From contig DWXO01000056.1 of the NCBI GenBank assembly GCA_019119165.1, positions 1 through 52,313 on the forward strand: a stretch of DNA of 52,313 nt. Reading direction: 5' to 3'. Both the position numbers and the translations under genes were made by a program. Origin of the DNA: Candidatus Flavonifractor intestinigallinarum. Lineage in GTDB: Bacteria > Bacillota > Clostridia > Oscillospirales > Oscillospiraceae. The notes under the pieces are model-generated. The model was not told where the DNA came from, ran no database searches, and was given only the letters and a program-made list of their open reading frames with translations. Shown in pieces: positions 17,800 to 25,442 of this stretch (its first letter is position 1; each line of letters starts with the position of its first letter).

Positions 17800-18849
17800 T
17801 TACCGGCCCTGTTTTCTGGCCTCCAGGGAGGCCTCCACAATACGCTGGCACAGGCTGTTGTAATCGATGCCCACCGCGGCGGCCTCCTGGGGCAGCAGGC
17901 TGGTGGGGGTCATGCCGGGCAGGGTGTTGATCTCCAAGAACCAGGGCTGGCCGTCGCTGGTGACGATGAAGTCGGCCCGGGAATAGACGGACAGGCCCAG
18001 GGTCTCATACACCCGCAGGGCGGCGGCGCGGAGCTTCTCCTCACAATCCGCCGGGATCTCAGAGGGGCACACCTCCAGAGCCGCGCCGGGCTGATACTTG
18101 TTGGCGTAGTCGTAGAAGCCCTCCTTGGGGATGATCTCGATGGAGGGCAGAGCCTTGCCGTCCAGGATGCCCACCTGGATCTCCCTGCCCTTTACATACT
18201 CCTCCAGCACGGTACGGCCTCCCAGGCTCAGACCGTCGGTAAGGGCTTTCCGCAGTTCGTCGGCGGTATAGGCGATGGACACGCCGATGGAGGACCCGCT
18301 GGCCACCGGCTTCACCACCAGAGGCAGCCGGGCGGTCTTGACCAGGCCCTCGATGTCCTCCGCCTTGTACTCCACCGTTTTCCAGCCGGGAGTATTCACC
18401 ACGTCGGCCACCATCCGCTTGGTCAGGTCCTTATCCATGGCGATGGCGCTGGACAGGTAGCCGGCTCCGGTGTAGGGAATGCCCATCAGGTCAAAGGCGG
18501 CCTGGACCTTGCCGTCCTCGCCGCAGGTGCCGTGGAGGGCCAGGAACACCAGGTCGGCCATGGCGCACAGCTCCAGCACGCCGGGCCCAAACACGCTTTT
18601 GCTGTCACCGGGACGGCTGGCACGGATCTGCGCCAGATCGGGGGCCTCCCGGCTGATCTTTTTAAAGGACTCGGGCACCGGCGCATCAAAGAAAGACTCG
18701 TCTGCCCGGCCCCCCTCCAGGCCGAAAAACATATCGATGAGTCCCGCCCGATGGCCCAGAGCCCGCAGGGCCTCGGTCACCATGGTGCCGGTGGAAAGGG
18801 ACACGTTCCGCTCCGGGGACAGGCCCCCGGCCAAAACTACGATCTTCAT
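17800..18849 (-). CDS. ddl: D-alanine--D-alanine ligase
   Basis: Joins two D-alanines using ATP, upstream of MurF. It opens with VVLAGGLSPERNVSLSTG, the N-terminal site, and carries LHGTCGEDGKVQ and ATP-grasp elements (VVKPVASGSSIGVS) in the middle. The C-terminal metal/product site is FLEINTLPGMTPTSLLP. A Tyr within the omega-loop region, as in D-Ala-D-Ala enzymes, looks more likely than D-Ala-D-Lac specificity, but I cannot align it with certainty. At 349 aa it is typical. A strong promoter lies at 18900-18928. Confidence 0.96.
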   Translation of the reverse strand: MKIVVLAGGLSPERNVSLSTGTMVTEALRALGHRAGLIDMFFGLEGGRADESFFDAPVPESFKKISREAPDLAQIRASRPGDSKSVFGPGVLELCAMADLVFLALHGTCGEDGKVQAAFDLMGIPYTGAGYLSSAIAMDKDLTKRMVADVVNTPGWKTVEYKAEDIEGLVKTARLPLVVKPVASGSSIGVSIAYTADELRKALTDGLSLGGRTVLEEYVKGREIQVGILDGKALPSIEIIPKEGFYDYANKYQPGAALEVCPSEIPADCEEKLRAAALRVYETLGLSVYSRADFIVTSDGQPWFLEINTLPGMTPTSLLPQEAAAVGIDYNSLCQRIVEASLEARKQGR

Positions 18850-18899
18850 AATACACCTCAGTTGCCAGTTTGATACTATATGATACGCGCTAATGGTAT

Positions 18900-18928
18900 A
18901 TTATAGCACGCTTTACCGCTATACTCAA
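18900..18928 (-). promoter_or_regulatory. ddl: Sigma-A promoter of ddl-murF
   Basis: On the minus strand TTGAGT, 17 bp, TATAAT. It is about 50 bp upstream of the ddl ATG. Confidence 0.8.
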
Positions 18929-18975
18929 CTCCCTTTCCGCCTTCTGTGCATGAAATCTTTCTTTTTCTCCGTCCC

Positions 18976-19004
18976 TTGACATCCCTCCGCCATTCTGTTA
19001 CATT
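18976..19004 (+). promoter_or_regulatory. Sigma-A promoter of the MFS transporter leader
   Basis: A perfect TTGACA, 17 bp, then TACATT preceded by TGT (an extended -10). Transcription would start near 19011, giving a leader of about 130 nt before the MFS start codon. Confidence 0.75.
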
Positions 19005-19039
19005 GAATCTGGAATTTCCTCTCCTGGAGGCACACAACC

Positions 19040-19066
19040 ATGCTGTACCGGTCCGATCCCACCTGA
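19040..19066 (+). CDS. 8-codon leader peptide (MLYRSDPT)
   Basis: A very short reading frame with its own strong ribosome site (GGAGG, 9 nt before the ATG), encoding MLYRSDPT and then TGA. Codons 5-7 (19052-19059) are perfectly complementary to 19129-19136, next to the ribosome site of the downstream MFS gene. This is the arrangement of regulatory leader peptides in drug-inducible resistance genes. Its translation is inferred from the ribosome site and position only. Confidence 0.55.
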   Translation: MLYRSDPT

Positions 19067-19136
19067 ATGTGCATCTGACAATCAGGCGCTGGGTGCCAGC
19101 GTCTTGTTTTGATGCCCAACTACAGGAAGGATCGGA
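19052..19136 (+). promoter_or_regulatory. Putative translational attenuator of the MFS gene
   Basis: TCCGATCC (19052-19059) pairs exactly with GGATCGGA (19129-19136). After a 2x2 internal loop, CCT (19062-19064) pairs with AGG (19124-19126). The 11 pairs bury the AGGAAGG ribosome site of the transporter. Between the arms sits a 9-bp hairpin (19084-19104, AGGCGCTGG with CCAGCGTCT) followed by TGTTTT, which could also act as a transcription attenuator. A ribosome stalled on the leader ORF would free the ribosome site. Confidence 0.55.
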
Positions 19137-19143
19137 TTTTTTC

Positions 19144-20283
19144 ATGAGACGTAATATCAGGTATATGTACGCCATCGCCCTCTTGCAGGGCATGGTCTTT
19201 TACGGCCCTGTGGCCACCCTCTATCGGGAGGCCCAGGGGGTATCCATCGCCCAGATCACCCTGATCGAGAGTATCTCCCTGGCGCTGTGCATCCTGCTGG
19301 AGGTGCCCTGGGGGGTGCTGGCCGACAAGCTGGGCTATAAGCGCACCATGATCGGGTGCTGTCTGCTCTATTTCCTCTCCAAAATCGTGTTCTGGCAGGC
19401 CGACGGCTTTGGCGGCTTTTTGCTGGAGCGGGTGATGCTCAGTGTGGTGATAGCCGGGATGTCCGGGGTGGATACCAGCATCCTCTATCTCTCCTGCGGA
19501 AAAGAGGACAGTCAGCAGGTCTTTGGGTGGTACAACACCCTCCAGACCGCCGGGCTGCTCATCGCCGCCCTCACCTTCTCCCTGTTCATCGGGGACAACT
19601 ACGCCCTCGCGGGAGGGCTCACCGTCCTCAGCTACGGCGCCGCCGCCCTGTGCGCCCTGGGCCTGACCGAAGTAAAGGCCCCCGCCCCCTTCTCGGTCCG
19701 TCAGGCCATGGACGTCCTGCGCCAGACCCTGACCAACCGGCGGCTGCTCCTCTTTCTGCTTTCCGCAGCCCTGCTGACCGAGGCCCATCAGACCATCACC
19801 ACCTTTTTCAATCAGCTGCAATATGCCCGCTGGGGCCTGTCCAGCGCCGCCATCGGCATCTTGTATATCGCCGCCGTGCTGCTGGGCCTGTCGGGGGTAT
19901 GGTCCGCCCGTCTGACCAACAAAACCGGCCCTCTGTGGGGGGGCGTACTTCTCTGCTCCGCCGCCGTACTGGCCTGTACCGCCCTGGCCCTCAGTACCGG
20001 AGCGGTATCCTCCGTATGCGCCATTCTGGCCCTGCGCCTGTCCAACACCCTGTTCCAGCCCTTCCAGATGGAGCTGCAAAACAGGCAGGTCGTCACAGAA
20101 CACCGGGCCACCGCCCTGAGCATCCACGCCATGGTCATAGACGGGGTCGGTGTGTGTACCAACCTGGCGTTTGGGGCTCTGGCGGAGGTCGATCTGACCT
20201 GCGCCTTCTGGTTCGGCGGCGGGATCTGCCTCACCGGACTGGTCCTCTTTTTGATCTGGTACAAGCTGCGCCCCCGGGCATAA
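19144..20283 (+). CDS. MFS transporter (putative drug exporter)
   Basis: A 379-residue integral membrane protein with about 12 hydrophobic helices and the MFS motif A between helices 2 and 3 (GVLADKLGYKRTM). No substrate can be read from the sequence. The leader suggests an inhibitor of translation, by analogy with other attenuated efflux genes. The ATG at 19144 follows AGGAAGG at 13 nt, a long gap for a ribosome site. An 11-codon frame (19112-19147, starting MPNYRK) ends over this ATG in an ATGA overlap and could couple translation. It ends at a bidirectional terminator. Confidence 0.88.
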   Translation: MRRNIRYMYAIALLQGMVFYGPVATLYREAQGVSIAQITLIESISLALCILLEVPWGVLADKLGYKRTMIGCCLLYFLSKIVFWQADGFGGFLLERVMLSVVIAGMSGVDTSILYLSCGKEDSQQVFGWYNTLQTAGLLIAALTFSLFIGDNYALAGGLTVLSYGAAALCALGLTEVKAPAPFSVRQAMDVLRQTLTNRRLLLFLLSAALLTEAHQTITTFFNQLQYARWGLSSAAIGILYIAAVLLGLSGVWSARLTNKTGPLWGGVLLCSAAVLACTALALSTGAVSSVCAILALRLSNTLFQPFQMELQNRQVVTEHRATALSIHAMVIDGVGVCTNLAFGALAEVDLTCAFWFGGGICLTGLVLFLIWYKLRPRA

Positions 20284-20318
20284 AAGGAAACGGCCGCCGA
20301 TGGCGGCCGTTTTCCTTT
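20282..20318. terminator. Bidirectional terminator
   Basis: A GC-rich stem CGGCCGCC/GGCGGCCG flanked by AAAGGAAA and TTTTCCTTT. It ends the MFS gene (+) and the SLH protein gene (-), which converge here. Confidence 0.9.
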
Positions 20319-21579
20319 AAAACCAGCCGGTGTCCCGGCTGTCCAGCAGATCCAGGGCGGCGCACAGCAGCTGGGCCGCCTCCCCCCGGGTGAGCGTATC
20401 GGTGAGGCCGGCCTCCGCCGGCAGCACCCCGCAGGTGGACAGGTTGGCCGCCGACTGGGCCGCCCAGGCGGGAGCGTCGGCGGCAAAGGTCTGAGCGTCC
20501 ACGTCGGTGACGGACAGCGCCCGGTCCAGCAGTACCGCCGCCTCGGCGGTGGTGATGGAGTCATCGGCCCGGAACACCACCCGTCCCTCGTCGTCGGTGG
20601 TCCCCTGGACCAGACCGCACTTCAGGGCGGAGGACACATAGGGCTTGGCCCAGGTGGGAATGCTCTCATCGTCGGCAAAGCCGGTGCGGGACACCCCATC
20701 CAGAGACGCCACCCCGGCGGCATTCATGGCCATGGCCACAAATTCGCTGCGGGTGACGGCAACGTCAGGCTGGAAGAAGTATTCCCCTCCCATGCACTCC
20801 CCCACAAAGATCCCCTCCTCCGCCAGGCGGATGGCCGCCTTGTGGGCCGGGTGGCCGGAGAGGTCGGCGTAGGTCACCTTGGTGTCCGGCTTTTCGATCT
20901 TCACCTTGACGGTGGCCGGATCGGAGGCGTTGCCCACCGTGTCCATGGCGATATAGGTGAAGGAGTCCTTGCCGGTCTTGTTCTCATAGGGCGTGTACAC
21001 AAACTGACCGTCCTCCCCGATGGTCACCGCTCCCCGGGCGGGCTTTTTCACCAGCCGGTAGGTCAGCAGGTCGCCCTCCGGGTCCACGGCGGAAAAGCGG
21101 TCGGTAACGGCCACATTTTTATAGGTGGACAGCTCCAGGTTCTCCGCCACCGGGGCCCCGTTGGCCTCGGTCAGCAGATGGAGCTCCACTCCGGCCTCCT
21201 GCCCCGGCTCACCATCGGCAAAGAGGGGCTGGAAGGTAAAGCTGGTCTCCAGGGCAGTGGGAGTGACCGAGGGGGTGAAGCGCAGGCCGTCCACGGCGGT
21301 CATGGCGATCACGTCCCCCGCCCCCACCATCTGGCCGCCCACGGTAAGCACCCCTTCTTCAGGCAGGCGGGTGATCACGATGGCGTCCAGGGCGCCCTCC
21401 CCCTCCACCACAAAGTCCGAGGACTGGAAGGCGATGGTCTCGGTGGCCATGCCGTTCTTCACCACGTCCAGCACCGTGGGGCTGGTCTCCTCCTGGTCCA
21501 GAAAGAGGGCCGAGGCGGGCAGAGCGGCGGTGAGCAGGGCGGCCGCCAGCGCCGCGGCCGTCAGGATACGGGTTTTCAC
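20317..21579 (-). CDS. Secreted SLH-domain protein with cadherin/Ig-like repeat
   Basis: A surface protein of 420 aa. The signal peptide ends at ASALF. A region of beta-sandwich type follows, whose second half (about residues 145-235) has the bacterial cadherin-like pattern (AVDPEGDLLTYRLVKKP, then DSFTYIAMDTVGN). Three SLH repeats close the protein (about 240-415, for example DVAVTRSEFVAMAMN and DDSITTAEAAVLLDRAL). SLH repeats bind pyruvylated wall polymers. The role could be a structural or adhesive envelope component. It is the second SLH locus in the window; the first, at 4.3 kb, is decayed. Confidence 0.88.
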   Translation of the reverse strand: MKTRILTAAALAAALLTAALPASALFLDQEETSPTVLDVVKNGMATETIAFQSSDFVVEGEGALDAIVITRLPEEGVLTVGGQMVGAGDVIAMTAVDGLRFTPSVTPTALETSFTFQPLFADGEPGQEAGVELHLLTEANGAPVAENLELSTYKNVAVTDRFSAVDPEGDLLTYRLVKKPARGAVTIGEDGQFVYTPYENKTGKDSFTYIAMDTVGNASDPATVKVKIEKPDTKVTYADLSGHPAHKAAIRLAEEGIFVGECMGGEYFFQPDVAVTRSEFVAMAMNAAGVASLDGVSRTGFADDESIPTWAKPYVSSALKCGLVQGTTDDEGRVVFRADDSITTAEAAVLLDRALSVTDVDAQTFAADAPAWAAQSAANLSTCGVLPAEAGLTDTLTRGEAAQLLCAALDLLDSRDTGWF

Positions 21580-21693
21580 GGGTGTAACCTCCTTTTCTTC
21601 AATGGCTCTAGTCTTTACCGGCAGGGGAAAAATATGCGTCTCCCACCAGCCCGGACCGGGGCGAAAAAAAGAAAAGAATTCCCCCGTTTCCCC

Positions 21694-21722
21694 TTGACAA
21701 ACGGAGGAAAATCATGTATCAT
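21694..21722 (+). promoter_or_regulatory. ylxM: Sigma-A promoter of the ylxM-ffh operon
   Basis: TTGACA, 17 bp, TATCAT, about 70 bp before ylxM. It is the strongest match in this region and fits the heavy expression expected for SRP and ribosome genes. Confidence 0.85.
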
Positions 21723-21789
21723 CACCTCTGTTGTAAAGCTTTGAAACTTTACTTCCTTTACAGAACGACTTGCTGAAGGAGGGTGTACC

Positions 21790-22158
21790 ATGAAGAACCA
21801 GGCCTACCGCATGGCTCTGCTCTATGATTTTTATGGAGATATGCTCACCGACCGACAGAAGGAATTCTACGACCTCTACTACAATGAGGACCTCTCTCTG
21901 GCCGAGATCGCCGAGAACTACGGCATCACCCGCCAGGGCGTCCGGGACGTGATCGTCCGGGCCGAGGCCATCCTCACCGAGCTGGAGGACAAGACCGGCA
22001 TCATCAAGCGCTTCCACAAGATGCAGCAGCAGTTCCTGGAGGTGGAAGAGGCGGTGAACGCCATCGCCCAGCGCAACGACCAGCGCTGGCAGGACGACGA
22101 GGTTGAGATCCAGTGCAACCGCATCCGCGGCGTGCTGGATCAGCTGAAACAGGAGTGA
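21790..22158 (+). CDS. ylxM: UPF0122/YlxM family helix-turn-helix protein
   Basis: A 122-residue protein of the YlxM family, always found just before ffh in Firmicutes and thought to assist or regulate the SRP pathway. The sigma-70 region-4-like helix-turn-helix is visible as LSLAEIAENYGITRQGVRDVIVRAE (about residues 37-61), followed by a coiled-coil-like C-terminus. It is separated from ffh by only 4 nt. Direct DNA targets are unknown. Confidence 0.93.
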   Translation: MKNQAYRMALLYDFYGDMLTDRQKEFYDLYYNEDLSLAEIAENYGITRQGVRDVIVRAEAILTELEDKTGIIKRFHKMQQQFLEVEEAVNAIAQRNDQRWQDDEVEIQCNRIRGVLDQLKQE

Positions 22159-22162
22159 CCCC

Positions 22163-23521
22163 ATGGCATTTGAAGGACTGACCGAAAAGCTGTCCGCCGC
22201 CTTCAAGCGGCTGCGGGGCAAGGGCCGTCTCACCGAGGCCGACGTGAAGGAGGCCATGAAGGAGATCCGGATGGCCCTGCTGGAGGCCGACGTAAACTTC
22301 AAGGTGGTCAAACAGTTTGTGGCCTCTGTCACCGAGCGGGCCGTCGGCTCCGACGTACTGGAGAGCCTCACCCCCGCCCAGATGATCGTCAAGATCGTCA
22401 ACGAAGAGCTGACCAACCTGATGGGCGGCGAGAGTACCAAGCTGACCATCTCCCCCAAGCCCCCCACGGTTGTCATGCTGTGCGGCCTCAACGGCGCCGG
22501 CAAGACCACCAACGGCGCCAAGCTGGCGGGCTTTTTGAAGAAACAGGGCAAGCGGCCCCTTCTGGTGGCCTGCGACACCTTCCGCCCCGCCGCCATCACT
22601 CAGCTGGAGGTTGTGGGCTCCCAGGTGGACGTGCCTGTGTTCCAGATGGGCCAGATCGACCCCATCGACATCGCCAAGGCGGGCATTGAGCACGCCAAGA
22701 AGCACGGCAACGACATCGTATTCATCGATACCGCCGGCCGTCTCCACGTGGACGAGGAGCTGATGGAACAGCTCAAGGACATGAAGGCGGCCATTGATCC
22801 CACTGAGATCCTGCTCATCGTGGACGCCATGATCGGTCAGGACGCGGTGAACGCCGCCAAGGCCTTTGACGAGGCTCTGGACATCACCGGTGTCATGCTC
22901 ACCAAGTTGGACGGCGACGCCCGAGGCGGCGCGGCCCTCTCCATCAAGGCGGTCACCGGCAAGCCCATCAAGTTCGTGGGCCAGGGCGAAAAGCTGGACC
23001 AGGTGGACATCTTCTACCCCGACCGGATGGCCTCCCGTATCTTGGGCATGGGCGACGTGCTCTCCCTCATTGAGAAGGCCCAGCAGACCTTTGACGCCAA
23101 GAAGGCCGCCGAGCTGGAGCAGAAGCTGCGGAAAAACCGCTTCACCCTCTCAGACTTCTACGATCAGCTGGTGCAGATCAAGAGCATGGGCTCCCTGTCC
23201 GACATCGCCGGGATGCTCCCCGGCGTCAACGCCAAGGCCCTGGAGGGCGCCAACGTGGACGAGAAGTCCCTGGCCCGCACCGAAGCCATCATCCTGTCCA
23301 TGACCCCTGCCGAGCGGGAGGACCCCTCCCTGCTGAACAACAGCCGGAAAAAGCGCATCGCCGCCGGCTCCGGCACCCAGGTGGTGGATATCAACCGTCT
23401 GCTTAAGCAGTTCGACATGATGCAGCAGATGAGCAAGCAGTTCTCCGGCAAGCAGATGAAGCGTCTGGGTAAGCTGGGGAAACTGGGTAAGCTGGGCAAG
23501 ATGCCCGGTCTGCCCTTCTAA
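22163..23521 (+). CDS. ffh: Signal recognition particle protein Ffh (SRP54)
   Basis: The GTPase of the signal recognition particle, which binds signal sequences and 4.5S/scRNA and delivers ribosomes to FtsY. The N domain (residues 1-90) is followed by the G domain with G1 GLNGAGKTTNGAK (about 109-121), DTFRPAAITQL, G3 DTAGRL and TKLDGDARGG. The C-terminal M domain (about 300-452) is Met-rich and ends in a run of GKLGK repeats. At 452 aa it is normal. It is cotranscribed with ylxM upstream and rpsP downstream. No SRP RNA gene is seen in the window. Confidence 0.98.
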   Translation: MAFEGLTEKLSAAFKRLRGKGRLTEADVKEAMKEIRMALLEADVNFKVVKQFVASVTERAVGSDVLESLTPAQMIVKIVNEELTNLMGGESTKLTISPKPPTVVMLCGLNGAGKTTNGAKLAGFLKKQGKRPLLVACDTFRPAAITQLEVVGSQVDVPVFQMGQIDPIDIAKAGIEHAKKHGNDIVFIDTAGRLHVDEELMEQLKDMKAAIDPTEILLIVDAMIGQDAVNAAKAFDEALDITGVMLTKLDGDARGGAALSIKAVTGKPIKFVGQGEKLDQVDIFYPDRMASRILGMGDVLSLIEKAQQTFDAKKAAELEQKLRKNRFTLSDFYDQLVQIKSMGSLSDIAGMLPGVNAKALEGANVDEKSLARTEAIILSMTPAEREDPSLLNNSRKKRIAAGSGTQVVDINRLLKQFDMMQQMSKQFSGKQMKRLGKLGKLGKLGKMPGLPF

Positions 23522-23590
23522 AACGGTGGTAAACGCGCCACGCCGCGTTTCCATAGATATGTTTTACGATTACATGGAGGTGAAGATACA

Positions 23591-23830
23591 ATGGTTAAGA
23601 TCAGACTGCGTCGTATGGGCGCCAAGAAGGCTCCCTTCTACCGCATCGTGGTGGCTGACTCCCGCTATCCCCGTGACGGCCGTTTCATCGAGGAGATCGG
23701 CACTTACAATCCTCTGACCCAGCCCGCCGAGATCAAGGTGGACGCCGAGCGCGCCCAGGCTTGGATCAAGACCGGCGCTCAGCCCACTGAGACCGTGAAG
23801 GCTCTGCTGAAAAAAGCTGGCGCCATCTGA
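23591..23830 (+). CDS. rpsP: 30S ribosomal protein S16
   Basis: Small-subunit ribosomal protein S16, 79 aa, with the family start [24 protein letters not shown] and [12 protein letters not shown] 23591 has GGAGG 8-10 nt upstream. It lies 69 nt after ffh and 18 nt before khpA, in the order usual for Firmicutes. Confidence 0.98.
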   Translation: MVKIRLRRMGAKKAPFYRIVVADSRYPRDGRFIEEIGTYNPLTQPAEIKVDAERAQAWIKTGAQPTETVKALLKKAGAI

Positions 23831-23848
23831 TAGGAGGGCACGGCTGGC

Positions 23849-24079
23849 ATGAAGGAACTGCTCACCTATATCGCCCGCAATCTGGTGGACCACCCCGACG
23901 CCGTGGAGGTCACCGAGCACGCAGGTAAGAGCGAGACCGTCCTGGAGCTTCGGGTGGCCCCCGAGGACATGGGCAAGGTGATCGGCCGCCAGGGCCGCAT
24001 TGCCAAGGAGATCCGCACGCTGATGCGCTCCGTGGCCCAGCGCCAGGGCACCAAGGTTTCCGTCGATATCGTCGACTAA
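23849..24079 (+). CDS. khpA: KH-domain RNA-binding protein KhpA
   Basis: A 76-residue protein consisting of one type II KH domain with the GxxG loop in VIGRQGRIAKEIRTLM (about residues 46-61). In Firmicutes KhpA pairs with KhpB/EloR and binds many RNAs, affecting cell elongation. The gap after rpsP is 18 nt. It is followed by a very strong hairpin before rimM. Confidence 0.95.
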   Translation: MKELLTYIARNLVDHPDAVEVTEHAGKSETVLELRVAPEDMGKVIGRQGRIAKEIRTLMRSVAQRQGTKVSVDIVD

Positions 24080-24101
24080 CTCCGGGGGCCTCCCCCCGGA
24101 T

Positions 24102-24143
24102 ATGAAAAAGCCGACCGACCCTGTGGTCGGTCGGCTTTTTCAT
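24102..24143. terminator. Strong hairpin between khpA and rimM
   Basis: A perfect 19-bp stem (with CCGACCGACC in each arm) and loop CTGT, with A-run and T-run flanks, making a full intrinsic terminator. A second small hairpin (TCCGGGGG/CCCCCGGA) directly precedes it. It would cut the ffh operon transcript before rimM-trmD. Confidence 0.85.
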
Positions 24144-24178
24144 ATCTTGCAGATTTTGTACAATTCGGGGTGATACCG

Positions 24179-24679
24179 ATGAAAAATCAATTTTTAGAAG
24201 CTGGCCAGATCGTCAACACCCACGGCATCCAGGGCGAGGTCAAGATCGTGCCCTGGTGCGATTCTCCGGAATTTCTCTGCCAGTTTGACGTATTATATGT
24301 GGATGGCAAGCCGGTGAAGATCCGCTCCACCCGCATCCACAAGGGCAATGTGCTGGCCTTCCTGGAGGGGGTCAACGACGTGAACGCCGCCATGGCCATG
24401 AAGGGCAAGACGGTGTTCATCGACCGCACCGGCGTGGAGCTGCCCGACGGCCGCCACTTTATCGCCGACCTGATGGGGCTGGAGGTCATTGACGCCGCCA
24501 CCGGCCAGAAAATCGGCGTGGTGGCCGACGTGCTCACCCCTCCCGCCCACGAGGTCTATGTGGTCAAAGGCGAGCACGAGTATATGATCCCCGCGGTGGA
24601 CGAGTTCCTGGCGGAGACCAACGTGGAGGGCGGCTATATCAAGGTCCGCCTCATCGAGGGGATGCGTACCGATGTATAG
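24179..24679 (+). CDS. rimM: 16S rRNA processing protein RimM
   Basis: Assembly factor that binds S19 and helps mature the 30S head. The N-terminal beta-barrel has the family's GQIVNTHGIQGEVKI (residues 8-22), and the C-terminal PRC barrel carries IADLMGLEV and VYVVKGEHEYMIPAV. ATG 24179 follows GGGGTGAT closely; a GTG at 24170 is also in frame but has no ribosome site. It overlaps trmD by 8 nt. Confidence 0.96.
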   Translation: MKNQFLEAGQIVNTHGIQGEVKIVPWCDSPEFLCQFDVLYVDGKPVKIRSTRIHKGNVLAFLEGVNDVNAAMAMKGKTVFIDRTGVELPDGRHFIADLMGLEVIDAATGQKIGVVADVLTPPAHEVYVVKGEHEYMIPAVDEFLAETNVEGGYIKVRLIEGMRTDV

Positions 24680-25421
24680 CATTGATATCATGACCCTCTT
24701 TGATCTGACCGTGGGCGACATGATGAACGAGTCCATCCTGGGCCGGGCCCAGGAGCGGGACATCATCCGCATCGAGGCCCACCAGATCCGGGACTACACC
24801 CTCAACAAGCAGAAGCAGGTGGACGACTACCCCTACGGCGGCGGTCGTGGGGCGGTGATGCAGGCCGACCCCCTCTACCAGTGCTGGAAGCACATCGTGG
24901 ACACTTACGGTCCGGGTCACACCATCTATATGTCCCCCGCCGGGAAAACCTTTACCGAGTCCGACGCCCGCCGCCTCCGGGACGACTACGACCACCTGAT
25001 CCTGGTGTGCGGCCACTATGAGGGCATCGACCAGCGCTTTATCGAGGAGTGCGTGGACGAGGAGATCTCCATCGGGGACTTTGTGCTCACCGGCGGCGAG
25101 CTGGCCGCCATGGTGGTGGCCGACGCGGTGGCCCGGCTGGTGCCCGGCGTGCTGGCCGACCCGGAGTGTTTTGAAAATGAGAGCCACTGGAACGGGATGC
25201 TGGAATATCCCCAGTATTCCCGGCCCGAGGAGTGGCACGGCCGAAAGGTCCCCCCTATCCTCCGCTCCGGCGACCACAAGAAGATCGCCCAGTGGCGGCG
25301 GAAGCAATCTATCCTCCGCACCCGCCAGCGGCGGCCCGACCTCTACGAGAAGCTGGACCTGTCCTCCAAGGAGGACCAGAAGCTGCTGCGTGAGCTGGAG
25401 GAAGAAGAAACACAATCTTAA
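24672..25421 (+). CDS. trmD: tRNA (guanine-N1)-methyltransferase TrmD
   Basis: Methylates G37 of tRNAs that read CNN codons, preventing +1 frameshifts. The SPOUT trefoil-knot segments are visible: YPYGGGRGAVMQ (about residues 54-65), LVCGHYEGID (about 112-121) and GDFVLTGGELAAM. At 249 aa it is full length. It overlaps rimM by 8 nt. The usual next gene, rplS, is absent here; a GH13 gene follows instead. Confidence 0.97.
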   Translation: MYSIDIMTLFDLTVGDMMNESILGRAQERDIIRIEAHQIRDYTLNKQKQVDDYPYGGGRGAVMQADPLYQCWKHIVDTYGPGHTIYMSPAGKTFTESDARRLRDDYDHLILVCGHYEGIDQRFIEECVDEEISIGDFVLTGGELAAMVVADAVARLVPGVLADPECFENESHWNGMLEYPQYSRPEEWHGRKVPPILRSGDHKKIAQWRRKQSILRTRQRRPDLYEKLDLSSKEDQKLLRELEEEETQS

Positions 25422-25442
25422 TTGAGACTGGAGGAGTCAAAC

